This document shows positions 11,901-23,500 of a stretch of 64,000 nucleotides of DNA, one piece after another. The notes beneath the pieces were generated by a model. The model did not search any database, had not been told where the DNA came from, and saw only the letters and a list, made by a program, of their open reading frames with translations. Position 1 is the first letter of the stretch. Every line of letters starts with the position of its first letter. The translations under genes were made by a program, and so were the position numbers. The DNA is from Mesodorylaimus sp. YZB2_4 (lineage: Eukaryota > Nematoda > Enoplea > Dorylaimida > Dorylaimidae): NCBI GenBank assembly GCA_030248295.1, contig JASANH010001319.1:248001-312000 (forward strand). Reading direction: 5' to 3'.

Positions 11901-13579
11901 TACCACCTTCCAGTGTGGCGGTACGATACGGCCCTGGAGTGACCCCCATTTGGCACACGGTTACAAGTTTTGCAATATGCAAGTACGTATATTGTACAGC
12001 ATAGTAGAGTATCTTGACTTTGAAGGACGCTGAACGAGCCATCGAGCAAATGAACGGCCAGTGGCTTGGTCGCCGAACCATACGTACGAACTGGGCTAGT
12101 CGGAAATCGGGCACGCTCTCGGCAGCTGGCAGCTGCACTAACGTTGCAGTTGTCAGAGAACGTGGAGACCGCGACCGCAGCGGCCAGGCATCTGATCAAG
12201 CCGCAAATGGTGATCAGGCTAATGATGATTGTGGACCACCGCCTGCTCGGAAACGTACGATAAGTAGGTCATAATATCTGGTTTTAACAAGTGAGAACTG
12301 CGTCATGAAGGGGAACGTGGCTTATACAGATGACGGGATTAGGATCATTGATACAAAGTTCGAAATGGGTGAAAGTTTTATCTTTTAGAAAACCTGACTT
12401 ACGACGAAATCATGTCACAAGCCAGTCCGTTGAACACAACAGTTTACGTCGGTGGTATTTCAGCTTCCGTTACAGGTAGAGCTCGTGGCGTGAAATTAAT
12501 TGATGTTGACTTGACTCGTCTTTATTGAATATCATTTGAAACATCGTCCAGCGCTTTCCCATTTTTAGATGATGATTTGAAACAAACGTTTGGTAAATAC
12601 GGTACAATAATTGAGACACGCGTGTTTCGTCAACAAGGCTACGCTTTTGTTAAATATGATCAAAAAGAATCGGCTGCTAAAGCGATTGTGAGCGTGAATA
12701 ACACAGAAATCAGTGGGTGCCATATTCGCTGCTCGTGGGGCAAGGAAGGTGGTGGGTCTACTGTAAGTGGACTGGCTTGTGACATGATTTCGTCGTAAGT
12801 CAGGTTTTCTAAAAGATAAGTGCACGCGGACATATGCTTCTTCGGGGGGGGGGGGGGGGGGGGGGGGATGAAGCCTGCTAACTAGTTGATTGCACTTCGT
12901 GGCAGGATACTAATTGGCTATGACTCCATCGTTTGCGGATCGAGCCTTGGTACACAGAACAGACAATTGCTGGCATGGAAGCAATTGCGAGCGAACAAGA
13001 GTTGTTGCTCCATGCAGGGAAAGACGGACAAATGATTCAGATACCCAAGATTTTGCTTGCAAATCAGGCATTATTCATTTATTTTTTCTTCACCTGCAAC
13101 ATCATCTCGTTCCCCCTCGTAGTTCAGGGATGTTTAGGTGCCAGTTGTCTAATGAGGGTACTTTATCAGGACGCGGTTGGAAGATGACAGATTGCAGTTT
13201 GTGGCCTTTCGCGTTTTGTGCTGTCTCTAACTTATACACATATTTACACACCGAGTATGACCTTCACCCATGCCACACGTTTCACCAGGATTTAGCAAAC
13301 TGTGAGGCAAAAATACACAAACTCCGCTATTTCAGCTTACCAATTTCAACCTCGCCTGTAATTTCGCCACGGCTAGCACTGGACTGAACAACATGTGGAA
13401 TCAGTATTATCAATGCTACAATAATCCAACAGTAATACAGCAATGGCAAGCGTAAGCACTGGTGCACTGTATGAAACTGGACCAAGTGTGCATACGAATG
13501 TAGTTTCAGATATTGGCACCAGCAGCAACAACTTGGTATTCCGAATGGTCTCTGGCTGAATTCCGGTTCAGCGCAGTGA
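5998..13579 (+). CDS. TIA-1/TIAR-like RNA-binding protein lacking RRM1
   Basis: Predicted RNA-binding regulator of the TIA-1/TIAR family (splicing, translational control, stress granules). Exons: 5998(or 5951)-6447, 6631-6688, 8120-8207, 10660-10735, 12026-12254, 12389-12475, 12569-12762, 13336-13451, 13510-13579. All phases join and give about 455 residues from ATG 5998. Residues 1-150 are low-complexity, rich in Ala and Gln with a six-Gln run. RRM2 starts at [11 protein letters not shown] (about residue 171), with RNP1-type KGYGFVTF in exon 4. RRM3 starts at TTVYVGGIS, with GYAFVKY and a CSWGKE end. The C-terminus is Q/N/Y-rich ([19 protein letters not shown]), like the prion-like tail of the family. 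The family normally has three RRMs. Here the low-complexity exons sit where RRM1 belongs. The donor at 12255 (GTACGA) is weak but is the only in-phase choice. The start is uncertain: 5951 follows an AG and could be a splice acceptor. Confidence 0.85.
9003..10301 (-). mobile_element. Tc1-like DNA transposon, inactivated, in an intron of the TIAR-like gene
   Basis: About 1.3 kb element with long terminal inverted repeats. The 48 bases from 9003 (AGAAATCGGGCTGG...) match the reverse complement of the bases ending at 10301 with about one or two differences. The minus strand encodes Tc1-type transposase pieces. An N-terminal helix-turn-helix region lies at 9775-10089 (start [19 protein letters not shown]). 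A segment with [10 protein letters not shown] lies near 9490-9555, and a C-terminal part with [11 protein letters not shown] lies near 9104-9298. The pieces lie in different frames with stops between them, so no intact transposase exists. No clear TA target duplication is visible at the two ends. The element is antisense to the host gene, in the intron between its exons 3 and 4. Confidence 0.85.
10884..11936. repeat. Paired GTACCG-rich blocks, possible small DNA element
   Basis: Two blocks (10884-10940 and 11855-11936) are dense in ACCGTACC-type words. The left block begins CAGGGTCGACC and the right block ends TACGGCCCTG, so the outer ends are weakly inverted CAGGG repeats about 1.05 kb apart. 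The sequence between them has no coding potential that I can recognise. The layout recalls a non-autonomous DNA transposon with subterminal hexamers. The flanking 8 bases on the two sides do not match, so this stays tentative. It lies in the intron before exon 5 of the TIAR-like gene. Confidence 0.35.
12844..12867 (+). repeat. Run of 24 G
   Basis: Uninterrupted G24 in the intron between the RRM3 exon and the Q/N-rich exon of the TIAR-like gene, 82 bases after the 12763 splice donor. It lies on the sense strand, so the pre-mRNA would carry a G24 tract able to form a quadruplex. Confidence 0.95.
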
Positions 13580-14925
13580 TACTCGTGCAACAGAAAAGTA
13601 ACACTGAGTGACAAGATGACTGAACTGTGTTTCTACATGACTCATCCTTAAACACTTATCTGTAGCGTTTCTGGGCAGGCATTTGAGGTTTTTGTCTTGG
13701 CAAGTTATAAATTCTAGCAACAGTTTATAACTGTGTTATTTGAGTGATACAAGTATTAAAGGCTGTATTAAAGGCTGCTTTAAAGTTAATAGAAATAACC
13801 TACAAAAGGTGCTTAATCTTGGCGGACATACAATATGGAAATCACGCCACAGAATATCGTAGCAAGGGCAAGCGATCCCCTGCATCTACTGTACATACAG
13901 CATATGCAACGCACAGTGTTTTCGCATGCCTTGGTTGGTACGTGGGTTTGTGTCCTTTCGTGCAGTGCATTTTGAAGGAGTATCTGCTATAACAACCTCG
14001 TGTATTAGCTGCTGCTCCATTATATCATGTCACGTCATACTTTATCCATACCCATGCACTGTACAGCGCACCCGAGTGCGAAGGATGATACTCGTACAGC
14101 AACGCTGAGTTTGAGAGAAAACTCTGGTGTGTTGAAATCGCAGTATAGTTTCAAAAACCACACAACGAAGTCTCTTTTTACTGAAAAATCAACCAAAATA
14201 ACGCCTTTGACGCATCCACAGTATGTGAATTATTTATTTTGTTCTCGTTGAATGAAGCGATTTGAAAGACGCCACTTGACAATTTCTTCACGCAGAAGCC
14301 AAAAAGTGCACAGAAATTGAAAATACAGTTCGGTATTGCAGACCCAGTATCCAATCAATGCAAAAAAATTCTGATTTTATTTATTAGATTGCTCTCTTCA
14401 CTGCCACAGCCGTTTGACCAACTCGAATCGTGTGTCCGATATATTGGGGAACAATTTGAAGGTACACACCAAAAGTGATCTAATTAGGAAAGTGCAAATA
14501 TTTCTGCCAATTTCACTGTTTTGCGAACTTAATTTCCATCTTTGTTATGCTCCCCGTAATTATGTAATAGATTACTATTTTATGACAAAAATTAATGCAC
14601 GGTGTCCTTCATTTATGGGTGCTAAGGCCAGCTAATCGAGAGTGCAATAACGCGCGCGAGTTAGGCGTGCCATCCATGAAGCTAAACTGTGCGTGCCTAG
14701 TCTACTGTAGAGTGCTTTTACTCAACTGCTCCATGAAACTAGCTCACATGCCATTCGTCCTGAGGTTTCTTTTATGGGTAGCAATGATGGTACGCATCAC
14801 TTAAGATCGGTATCTCCTCGGACAGACTGGCGGATATAACTGCCTTCATAACCCTCCATTGCATTTCGTCAAGATACCTCGGGGAGCGGGTGGTTTCTAA
14901 CATGCTTTACGCGAAAGCCAGAACA
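13580..14925. other. Convergent intergenic region
   Basis: Lies between the 3' ends of the TIAR-like gene (+) and the Moco sulfurase (-). No exon or RNA gene was recognised. A minus-strand AATAAA at about 14376-14381 could serve the sulfurase transcript, about 550 bases past its stop. Confidence 0.5.
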
Positions 14926-17900
14926 TCATCCCGACGGGTTTCTGACCCTGTGCGATACAGCCATACGAACCTTGTTATTACGCAGTTCCCTCAGTGCCAA
15001 CAGCACATTCTTGTCCACCTCGCCAGTATTTTGATCGACGCAGATCATTTGACACCGCGTGCACTTGCCAACACACTGAAAATGAGATGGAACAAATAAA
15101 AAAAGTCGTTTTCGAAAATATAAATGCGAGAACAATTTTGTATGCGGGGGAAATTTTATCGTATTATTCAGACTAACCTGCAATTCAATGTCTCCTATTA
15201 TCAGCGATTTCCAATTGTCTTCTTCGAACGGTTCGCCGCCATCGATCACTAAATTCGGTCGAAAGCGCAATATCAAATCATCTTCAGTGACGTGGGGTGA
15301 GGTGGTGCGAATAAGAGATAAGAGGCGACGAAGGGATGGCCGATGCAAGAGGAGGTACTGCTCTTCGTTAGCTAAGCTTACATCCGCATCTTGACCGCCT
15401 GTTGTAGAAAAAATTAGTATTACAATTTTACCACAGAAAATGGGGCGGGTGTCATAGTAACCCTTGCATGGGTCGCAGGCTTGCTTGAGTCCTTCTAACG
15501 CCATAAGGGCAACAAAAGTTGTACAGTAAAGAGGGCACAGCAATGTACAGTAGGGCCCATTTTGGTCGTCGCATGCGCAGTGTTTACCACTCGCTGACCT
15601 ATGATCGTGTATGGGACCCGCTGACGACAAAAGTCTGGACTTCCAAGGCTCGGTGGGACAAAGAAAGCGCGCGGCAGACAGAAGTGGTGCAACATCTTTA
15701 ACTGGAGCGAGGCAAGTCTTGCCCTTCCTACGGCTGAAACATCAACCTCAGCCAGGAAAGATCAATATCCTCTCCCACTCGCCATAAGCCATAACCCGCC
15801 ATAGCCATCGGCTGCACTGCTGTAACCAGTTCCTGCCGTTGCTGCAAGCCTATTCCCTCCTCCTAGATCAGCGAGCATCAGGAAGCCCACCTTTTCCTTT
15901 CCTGGGTATATCGTCAGTCTGCGCCACCAGTCGGCATCCGTTTCTAACCAATACTTCATCGATCCACTCGCCCACCACGTCGCCGCAATCCACAGTACTG
16001 ACACGATCAGCACACACTTTCGATTGACAATAGGGACCAGCTATGGCAGTATCGCTGACACCGCCCCCACTGTCCGCTGTCAAAGGCATCGATAATGATC
16101 GATCAATGTGATCATAATTAAGCACCAGTCGATTATAGCTTAAATGTAATGTTGGTTTGATCATGCATAATTTGGGCTCCCTTTTCTGGTTCAGGCACAG
16201 GCCTTCACTGGTGACGATCATCCAACGACGGTCGTATGCGAGACCACGTTCGGATATTATCCACTGGTCGGCACTGGTGGCTGCACACGACTTGACTGGG
16301 AATATGAAAATATTTGTGAGACTTAGATGATCAGACTCGGCGACTTGACTGATCGATGGAAATATCATCTGGTAAGCACTATCGGAAGCATCAAAAAATT
16401 GTTCTTCTGTTGCAGTGTTGTAATCCATTTGATTGTCCGTTTGATCGCCAATAGAAACATCATTTTCCATTGACCCATTTTTAAAACCGTTTGTCAGTTT
16501 TGCAGTATCATTTTTCAAATCGAATTGTGTCTCTTTGCGAAGATTTTTTGGCGCATTCAACCCAAAATGTTTGAGGGCCTCGTCCAGTGTCCGTGATTTG
16601 TGTCCACGATCAACGAAGCACTCCCAGATCATTCGAATAAACTGCTGCACATCGTCCGCGTTCGATAGCCATCCAAACGAGATGCGAATGGCTCCCACTG
16701 GTTCGCCATTCACTAGGTCGATTGTATCACCGCATACTTTGCCAGACTAAAAAAGACTTGAAATAAGGCGGACCGAAGAAAAATGCACACGTAGCGGGCA
16801 GACAGGAAATAATTCCAATTTGAAACATAATGTTGGCTGCAATGCAAAGTGTCAAATTGCAGAGTGTAATGACAAAAATCTCTTAAACATGTTACGCCTA
16901 CAGTAGAACTCTTTTCTTAAACGCCATGATCATGGCTATTACGATGACAATCGAGCAACCTCTACAGTGTCCAGAAACATCAGGAAAATCAATTTCTTCT
17001 GGAAATGGTGGGGTAATAATAAATATAATTTCTGTGATCTCTGCATATTTCTGGCAATAAAAATCTGTTTAGAAATGGACTGGAATGTGATTTTACAAAG
17101 TGCCAGCTGCTCACGAATCAGTGTCCAACCAGCATGCTCTGCTGGCTGGACACTGATTCGTTGTTGTTGTGGTTTGTCACTTTGATTTTCCCAACCTGAG
17201 ATATGCTAAATCTGATAATTCTGCACATACAGCGGGGACATTCGAAGAATCATAGTAATGCCTGTCGGGCACAAAAATAGTGGACCTACCAATTCTTTCA
17301 GAAACTGTTTCGCGAGTCTTCACGCCCATCCAAGTTCCCAAGAAAGCTACAGTATGCTGCCATATTGTTCTCGATGCATCAACATCAACAGAGAACGAAC
17401 AGCAGTAGCTGATGACCCTTTTGCAAGAGCTGAAGGAGGAACAATATAACTATGCCACATCAGACAAGGCCGACTGATTTTGAATTTCGGAAACTAACCA
17501 TGCGCTTTGCCTTGTCCTTCCATTATCCTTAATATCGAGTATCTTCGACTTCATCGATCGCAGTTTCTAGTTATCAAATCCGAAATTTTGGATTGGGTAC
17601 ATTCGTATTGGGTTAATCTTTAAAAAGCCTCAGTGTGACCGGAGAAGACAAAACAAAACAAGCACAGGATATGCGAGCCATGCATAATAGCGAATGACAG
17701 GAACAATTAGTTGTTACTTGTTACACCTTACATAACTAAACGCGGGTATGCGCTCTGGAGGGCTCCTTCTCATGGGCACCTCATACTACCCGGGGGAAAC
17801 TATTTGACGGCTATTATTAAACCAAATGTGTCCTGTGAAATGAGTACTAACAGATAGTAAAATTCGGAGACTGGGACGAAATAACAAAGTCAGTGATTCT

Positions 17901-20569
17901 GACCGCGAGTAAAGCAACAGTAAAGGACAGTACCTATATAAAAATATGTACTGGTACACGCTGCAGGCAAATATATTGTCCTCCCTGGTCGAATTAGTGG
18001 ACCAATATTCCACAGTACAGGGGCCACCTTAAAAATGGCGTTAAATATCTCCCTAACCGATCTAACTTACGCAAAAATCCCAACGCGGGGTCGCGCGGCG
18101 ATGCGACGTCTCGCATACTGGAATAAACAATCATAGAAATCCACCAAACGGTGCTCAAATGGCCCAGAAACAAACCCTACCGGAAGTATATAGACTTCGT
18201 TTGAAACGTAAAGTACTGTAGTTCTGTAGAACCGCGAGAACTATCTTTTAGCGCAGGCATCGTACAGGCTACTTGATGTCACGAATAGAGTGACCAGGGA
18301 TTAGCATGACACTATATAAGCTTATTTATGTCCGATTTCATCCAGAGTATAAAATGATTAAAAAACATGCGCCAATCACTTACCTCGAAATTTTCCATCA
18401 AATTTTCGTCCGATAATCCGAGGTATATTTGACATGCTCCCAGATTGCAAAAGCATCCAGTTCGTAAATGTATATCGTACAAATCCACCAGTTTCTCCGC
18501 CTCTGCATAACCAATGTAGGAGCCATCAGGGCGAAGCAGATTAAAAGTCAGGATTGGTCCTTGGGTTCGAGGACTTTTATAACTATCGTGGCAATAGACA
18601 ATGGCGATTGGTGACCCATTGGCATGTTTGATCTTTGACAATGCTTCATAAGCATACGAGGCAAGTGCAAATGTATTCGACGAGACTTGGAGAATACCAC
18701 CTAAAATGAGATCTATGGCTTATCATGGTGTACTCTCTGATAAAGTAGGTTGATGATAGCATTTCATCCAGATCCTGTTTTGCTGTTCTAAAACTCAAGC
18801 CTAGCAAAACATTGTAAGAACAGTAATGAGTGGAAATAGCATATCATATCCGTAAACATAGCAGCCATATTCTTTTGGCCGAGTGCCCCGATAGAGGATT
18901 GGGCAAGAGCATAAGTAGCTTCAGCTTATCGTTAGCCGTTAAAACATGAGTTTTATCAGGTGAGGAATAAGTCACACTTTCTCAAAAGCAAGAATTCATA
19001 CCTCGACGTTTCAAAGCATCGAATCCATGCATCAATCCCAGCACTTGTTGAAAAGCCATCGTACCATCTTCGAATCGATCTGATAGAGACGCGGTGCGAA
19101 ACTTTGCAAAATTTTGCCCTGCAACACTAACGTGAACTGTGCCACCACCGAAATAATGTTTCTTCAGTAACCACTCGCCATCATCAACGCGAGTTGTGTC
19201 ATTCCGAACAAATAAGGCTCCGATTCCAGTTGGGTACCCAAAAATTTTATAAAACGATATAGTCATAAAATCTGGTTTTTCTAAACCCAAATCCAAGTCA
19301 CTGCTTGAAACCAGAGCAGCAGCATCCAAGCATACTAGCCATCGTGGAGTGACAGGCAACGAGTGAAATTCAATGATCCATTTTTTTGGTAAATACTTGC
19401 GACCACAAAAATTGCTTTGACCAGGAAACACAAATAAGCGGGTGCACGTGCATTCATTCACTACACCAAGTAATTTTAGATTTTCCACAAATGCATCAAC
19501 TTCGTCCGGCCGAAGGCAATGTACTAAGGCCTCCCCTTGAAGGGCGTATTCTCGCATACCAACCACCGAAGTATGATTGTCCATCAAGTAGACGAACTTG
19601 GGTCCTGGTTTTGACCAATCACTCTTTGCTGTGAATGAAAGTTGCTTGCTTTGAGGAGAACGAGTAGGTAGGGCATGATTTTGTGTCTGGCACCAAGAGC
19701 ACAGCGACCAGTCTAAGGATTCGGCGAGCAGCTTCAATGCCGAGGTGCAACCACTCGTGAAAATCAATGAATAATCGGTGTTGGTTGTGTGGAAATGCTC
19801 TAATATTCTGAAGCAGATCACACATATTTTGTGTATAATCCCGTCATTTATCGCACACTGTGCTCTGACTGGTTGTTTTAGAAAGCCACGCCCCTCCTGG
19901 ATCAGAAGAAATTACAGGTTTGTTTCTCAGTTTTTAAAAGTCAGCAGGTAGTAAGTGATCAGACCTGGTGAAGTGAAGATCATGGCAGTATAGCAAGAGA
20001 AAAAGAAGCCACCTTTTGCGAGGAACGTGTATGCATAGGCGACAATCCGATTACGAGTCGGAAATACGCCAATGACAGAACTGATTGTGAGTATGCTTAT
20101 GACACTGCCAGTCCCAACTCAATCTTTGTATTGCCTGGCCTTGTCATGCAGTTCTGCATGATGGTGAAGGGCGTGACGTGGAGGATAGTATTTCTCACCA
20201 GTTAAAATTCCAAATTCCTGCATCGACCAGATTTAAGAGATATCGGGGTGAAAAAAAAACCGAAACAGTACAGCTAGCCAGTCAGCGACGTGGATTCTCG
20301 ACAGCCAATCAGAATGCAGCATGAGACAAACTTCATTTCATAATTCTTGCCAGAATTAGAAGCATAGCCATTCTACAAATCCAACCTTTTTGGCTGTCGA
20401 CTCACCTATATCTCGTCTGATCAACCAAATCTGTCGTCAATTTACTGCTGGCTGATCGGCTGTGGGGATTACTGAACACGCATTCAGTCAGCTGACGAAC
20501 ATGCGATTCAACTTGTTCAGGGAAGAATAGAGCCGCACTTGCGTTGTCCAAGTAAATTACAGATGGCAT
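14926..20569 (-). CDS. mocos: Molybdenum cofactor sulfurase
   Basis: Transfers sulfur from cysteine to the molybdenum cofactor, which activates xanthine dehydrogenase and aldehyde oxidase type enzymes. Exons in coding order: 20569-20406, 19807-19002, 18700-18384, 16746-15891, 15398-15178, 15075-14926. All junctions are in phase and give about 837 residues. The N-terminal class V aminotransferase domain starts at ATG with VIYLDNASAALF, then SNPHSRSASSKL. The PLP lysine lies in ISFYKIFGYPTG (about residue 242). The sulfur-carrying cysteine lies in LRTGCFCNLGAC (about 406-408). The C-terminal MOSC part includes FIFPVKSCAA, AYDRRWM, LRFRPNLVIDG and CTRCQMICVDQ. Compared with the human enzyme (888 residues as I recall), it lacks roughly 60 residues before YLD. 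It also ends early, with a divergent tail RMAVSHRVRNPSG. A donor-like GGGTCAG near 14957 leaves open another last exon. The acidic linker at 16400-16560 (exon 4) is lineage-specific. Confidence 0.9.
15715..15800. repeat. Dispersed repeat family 'GGCTGAAACATCAACC', copy 1
   Basis: Contains CAAGTCTTGC, then CGGCTGAAACATCAACC, AGCCAGG and CTCTCCCACTCGCC. Three other copies with the same word order occur at 32030-32150, 41740-41850 and 63360-63460. The copies lack open frames. Here it lies in the intron between exons 4 and 5 of the Moco sulfurase gene. Confidence 0.75.
17113..17161. repeat. Near-perfect 22-bp hairpin
   Basis: Arms 17113-17134 (ACGAATCAGTGTCCAACC...) and 17140-17161 are reverse complements over 22 bases with one mismatch, separated by a 5-base loop. 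It lies in the large intron between exons 3 and 4 of the Moco sulfurase gene. The short loop and continuous stem suggest a miRNA-like or mirtron-independent hairpin, or a tiny palindromic insertion. The sequence alone does not decide. Confidence 0.8.
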
Positions 20570-23500
20570 TTTTATGACCTGATGATTGAGTTAAACCAGA
20601 AATTCCTTCTTGACTCTAGTCGAACAATGTTCCCTTCAGACTTGTTGAAGTGAAGCAGCAAAACTAGAGCAAGAGCAGACCACTGGCCGATTTGACGTCA
20701 GAGTAGCGAAGCCGTAAACAGTGCTCGTTTCAAAGATAAGGCCCGCGATAAGATTCACAACATACGAGTTTTACTTGCTAGTAGATTGTAGGATGCTGGT
20801 GCGTACCACATACTGTACGCACATGCTGTTCGTAAAAGTTCGCTCCACCAAAACACACGTTTCTGTGCTGTTTCGCCGGGCTGTGAGAATCTAGTTTCTT
20901 TCACTTTCGGTTTATATTGACTTGACCTGTTTCTATTCCCACTCGATTGCATCCTGGTAAGAGAAGGAGCAGGGTGGCAGGAACACTTAATTAACTCATG
21001 GACAGAAAGGAAGAACCGGAAAATAAAAAACACAGCTTTTTGTGAGAGGCCGCATGAGTGCTTTCTCTGCCATAATACCACAACATCAAAGTTCAGTTTA
21101 TCGAACCCATTTTCAATCACGGCCCAGTCGCCCCCTCTGACGTCTTCCATGCGCACAACACAACACTCTTCTGCTGATCACTGATTAGCAATCTATCATC
21201 AGGCCGATTCTGTGACGACAGCGATAACGTTGCTGATTAATTAACAGCGCGTAAATGTCTGCCTTGGTCGGGCCATGGTGTCGTTGCTGCTGCCAAGAGT
21301 CCTGTTTGTCCTGTTCGAAAAGTAATTGTTGACGCAAGTCGGAGTTGGCAGAGACGACAGCAGGCTGCTCATCGACTGGCACGATAACGTCGTTCGGGTG
21401 ATTCTTCTGATTAACTGCTTTCCTGAGGATAAAGACAGGCTCAGCATGGACTCTCGTGCACAAGGGATTCAGTTCATATTAGCTCCATCCTAGTCTTATG
21501 TACGTAGATAAAGCCAAGGGTGAGGACTACGTGCGGACTCATGTCATAGCTAAGAAGGAAAAATGTCTAGAAAGGCTAAACTAGCGCTCGCGCAGAGTTT
21601 CGAAGCAAAAACGCTTACCAGATTTCGATACCGTACAGCCTTTTGTAGTTGTGGCGGTTACGATGAGCTGCAGCGTAGTGAGCAATCAGCTGGTCGCTGG
21701 TTCCACTGCGAGATACTCTGAAAGTAAAGAGTCATGATCTGATGTCTGGGAAAACCACAGACGAGTTGGTTCGAGAGACTGAAGCACCTAGGACGAAATT
21801 AGTTCCAAACTAGCCTAGGGGGCCCAGTAGAGTCAGGATCATGATCATGTTCAATCATATCAGCAAAGGCATGTATGCGCATGGGAGGTTGAAGGGACCA
21901 CCTTGGCAACAAATGCTTTACCCGGGTGGGAGTCGAACACTGGCTGCTTAAGGGCGCACCCAACACGAGAGATGGACGCCTGGCCCGCTAGACTAGAAGC
22001 CGCATCGGTATCGGCTAGGAATACTGGTCGAGATGATCTGATAAACCAGGGAGATGAAGATATAATTCTTATTCTGACTGATGATTTTCATAGGCTCGGC
22101 AAGAAAATCTAAAATCAACTTTGCTTGCCGAACTGGATGCAGCACAGGTTTTACAGAAGTCCTCCCAAATTTTTTTCATTTTTTCAAACTAGTTTGGAAT
22201 GAGTTGCATACGATGAAATTTCAGCCAGTTTGAAATTCCTACCTTCTGAATCCCAAATCCTCCATATCGATCCATCGACTGGCTGTTAACAGAGGGAGGC
22301 TGAGAAAAAGGATGAATGCAGCCAAGATGGCCATTTCTTGAGAAAGCTTGAGAACGAGGGCTTGATGCGAATTATTTTGACGACTAAAAGGCGAAAATAA
22401 CCTCGTTTGAGCTCGCCGTCGCCTTGTGACCTAATAAATGGAAAGGATGCGTGTAAGCGGCCTGAACAACAAATTTGAACTTAATGATCCGGATTAACGT
22501 GATTAGGTGGGAAGCCCAGGTAATTAGTCCTATAAAAGTTCTTACGCAGTCACGTGGCACGGAGGAAAGTAGCTAGGTGGCTAAGCACGTTCAGAAGAAG
22601 CAATTTTAGCTCCATACCTAGCTAGGTCTGCAAAGAGAGTGAGTGTCCGCGGCACAAAGGATCAGCGGAATATGAAGGCGTAATATATAGACAAAAGGTG
22701 CTGTGTAATTCAATATCACTCTCATTAGCCCTAGAATATACTTAGCACCCGAGAATGCTACCCAGCCAAAAGCACTTTCCAACCTTCGTCAATCTTTGTT
22801 GTCGCTTTTTCAAGAAAAAATTTTGCATTTCGTTATTTTTACCATCACGCCCATCCTTTAGCCGAGAACGGCATACATCTCGATTTTATAGGGCGGGGGA
22901 GAATACTGTCTCTGATATTGCTAGTCCGAGTATGAATAGGCCAAGACATCCATGCTAAGATTCAGGGCGGCTGTGTCTCGACAGCCCTCATAGCATGGCT
23001 GACAATTGCATGCAGGGGCGAAAGGACCTGAAAAATGTTTGTCCTCACTCGCAGGACTCAAATGGGATTGAGAGGGATGTGACAAGCAAGGACTGACGGA
23101 AGAGCTATCCAAGATGACATTCGCCTTTTGTGGGCCTCTTTTGATACATGTTTTAGTTGGGTACCATGCACAAATTCGGTGCCAACGCTGTCCAGCAAGT
23201 TGCTGAAAATGGCCACTCATTGCAAGAAGTGGATGTGAGTTAGCTACTGAAACAGCCGCTCAAAACTGTAGAATCCTTCTAAAGATGGGCGTCGCTGAGG
23301 AATGTGACCTACATTATTTCCGTCGTGCGCAAGGAACACGGCAGTATGGATAGGACGGAGGGCAAAACATGTTTCACCTCATTCTTACCAGGCGAATAGA
23401 TCACAGAAAAACCTTTTTTAGGCCCTCAAAAAGTGGCATCGAAAGAAATTTTACACTGTTATTGGACTGATACGAGCAACACATTATATCCACCAGCTCC

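Noticed and set aside
19808-19860. Upstream extension of Moco sulfurase exon 2 (open frame continues)
   Set aside because: The AG at 19808-19809 joins in phase with exon 1 (20406) and restores YRILEHFHTT, the family sequence.
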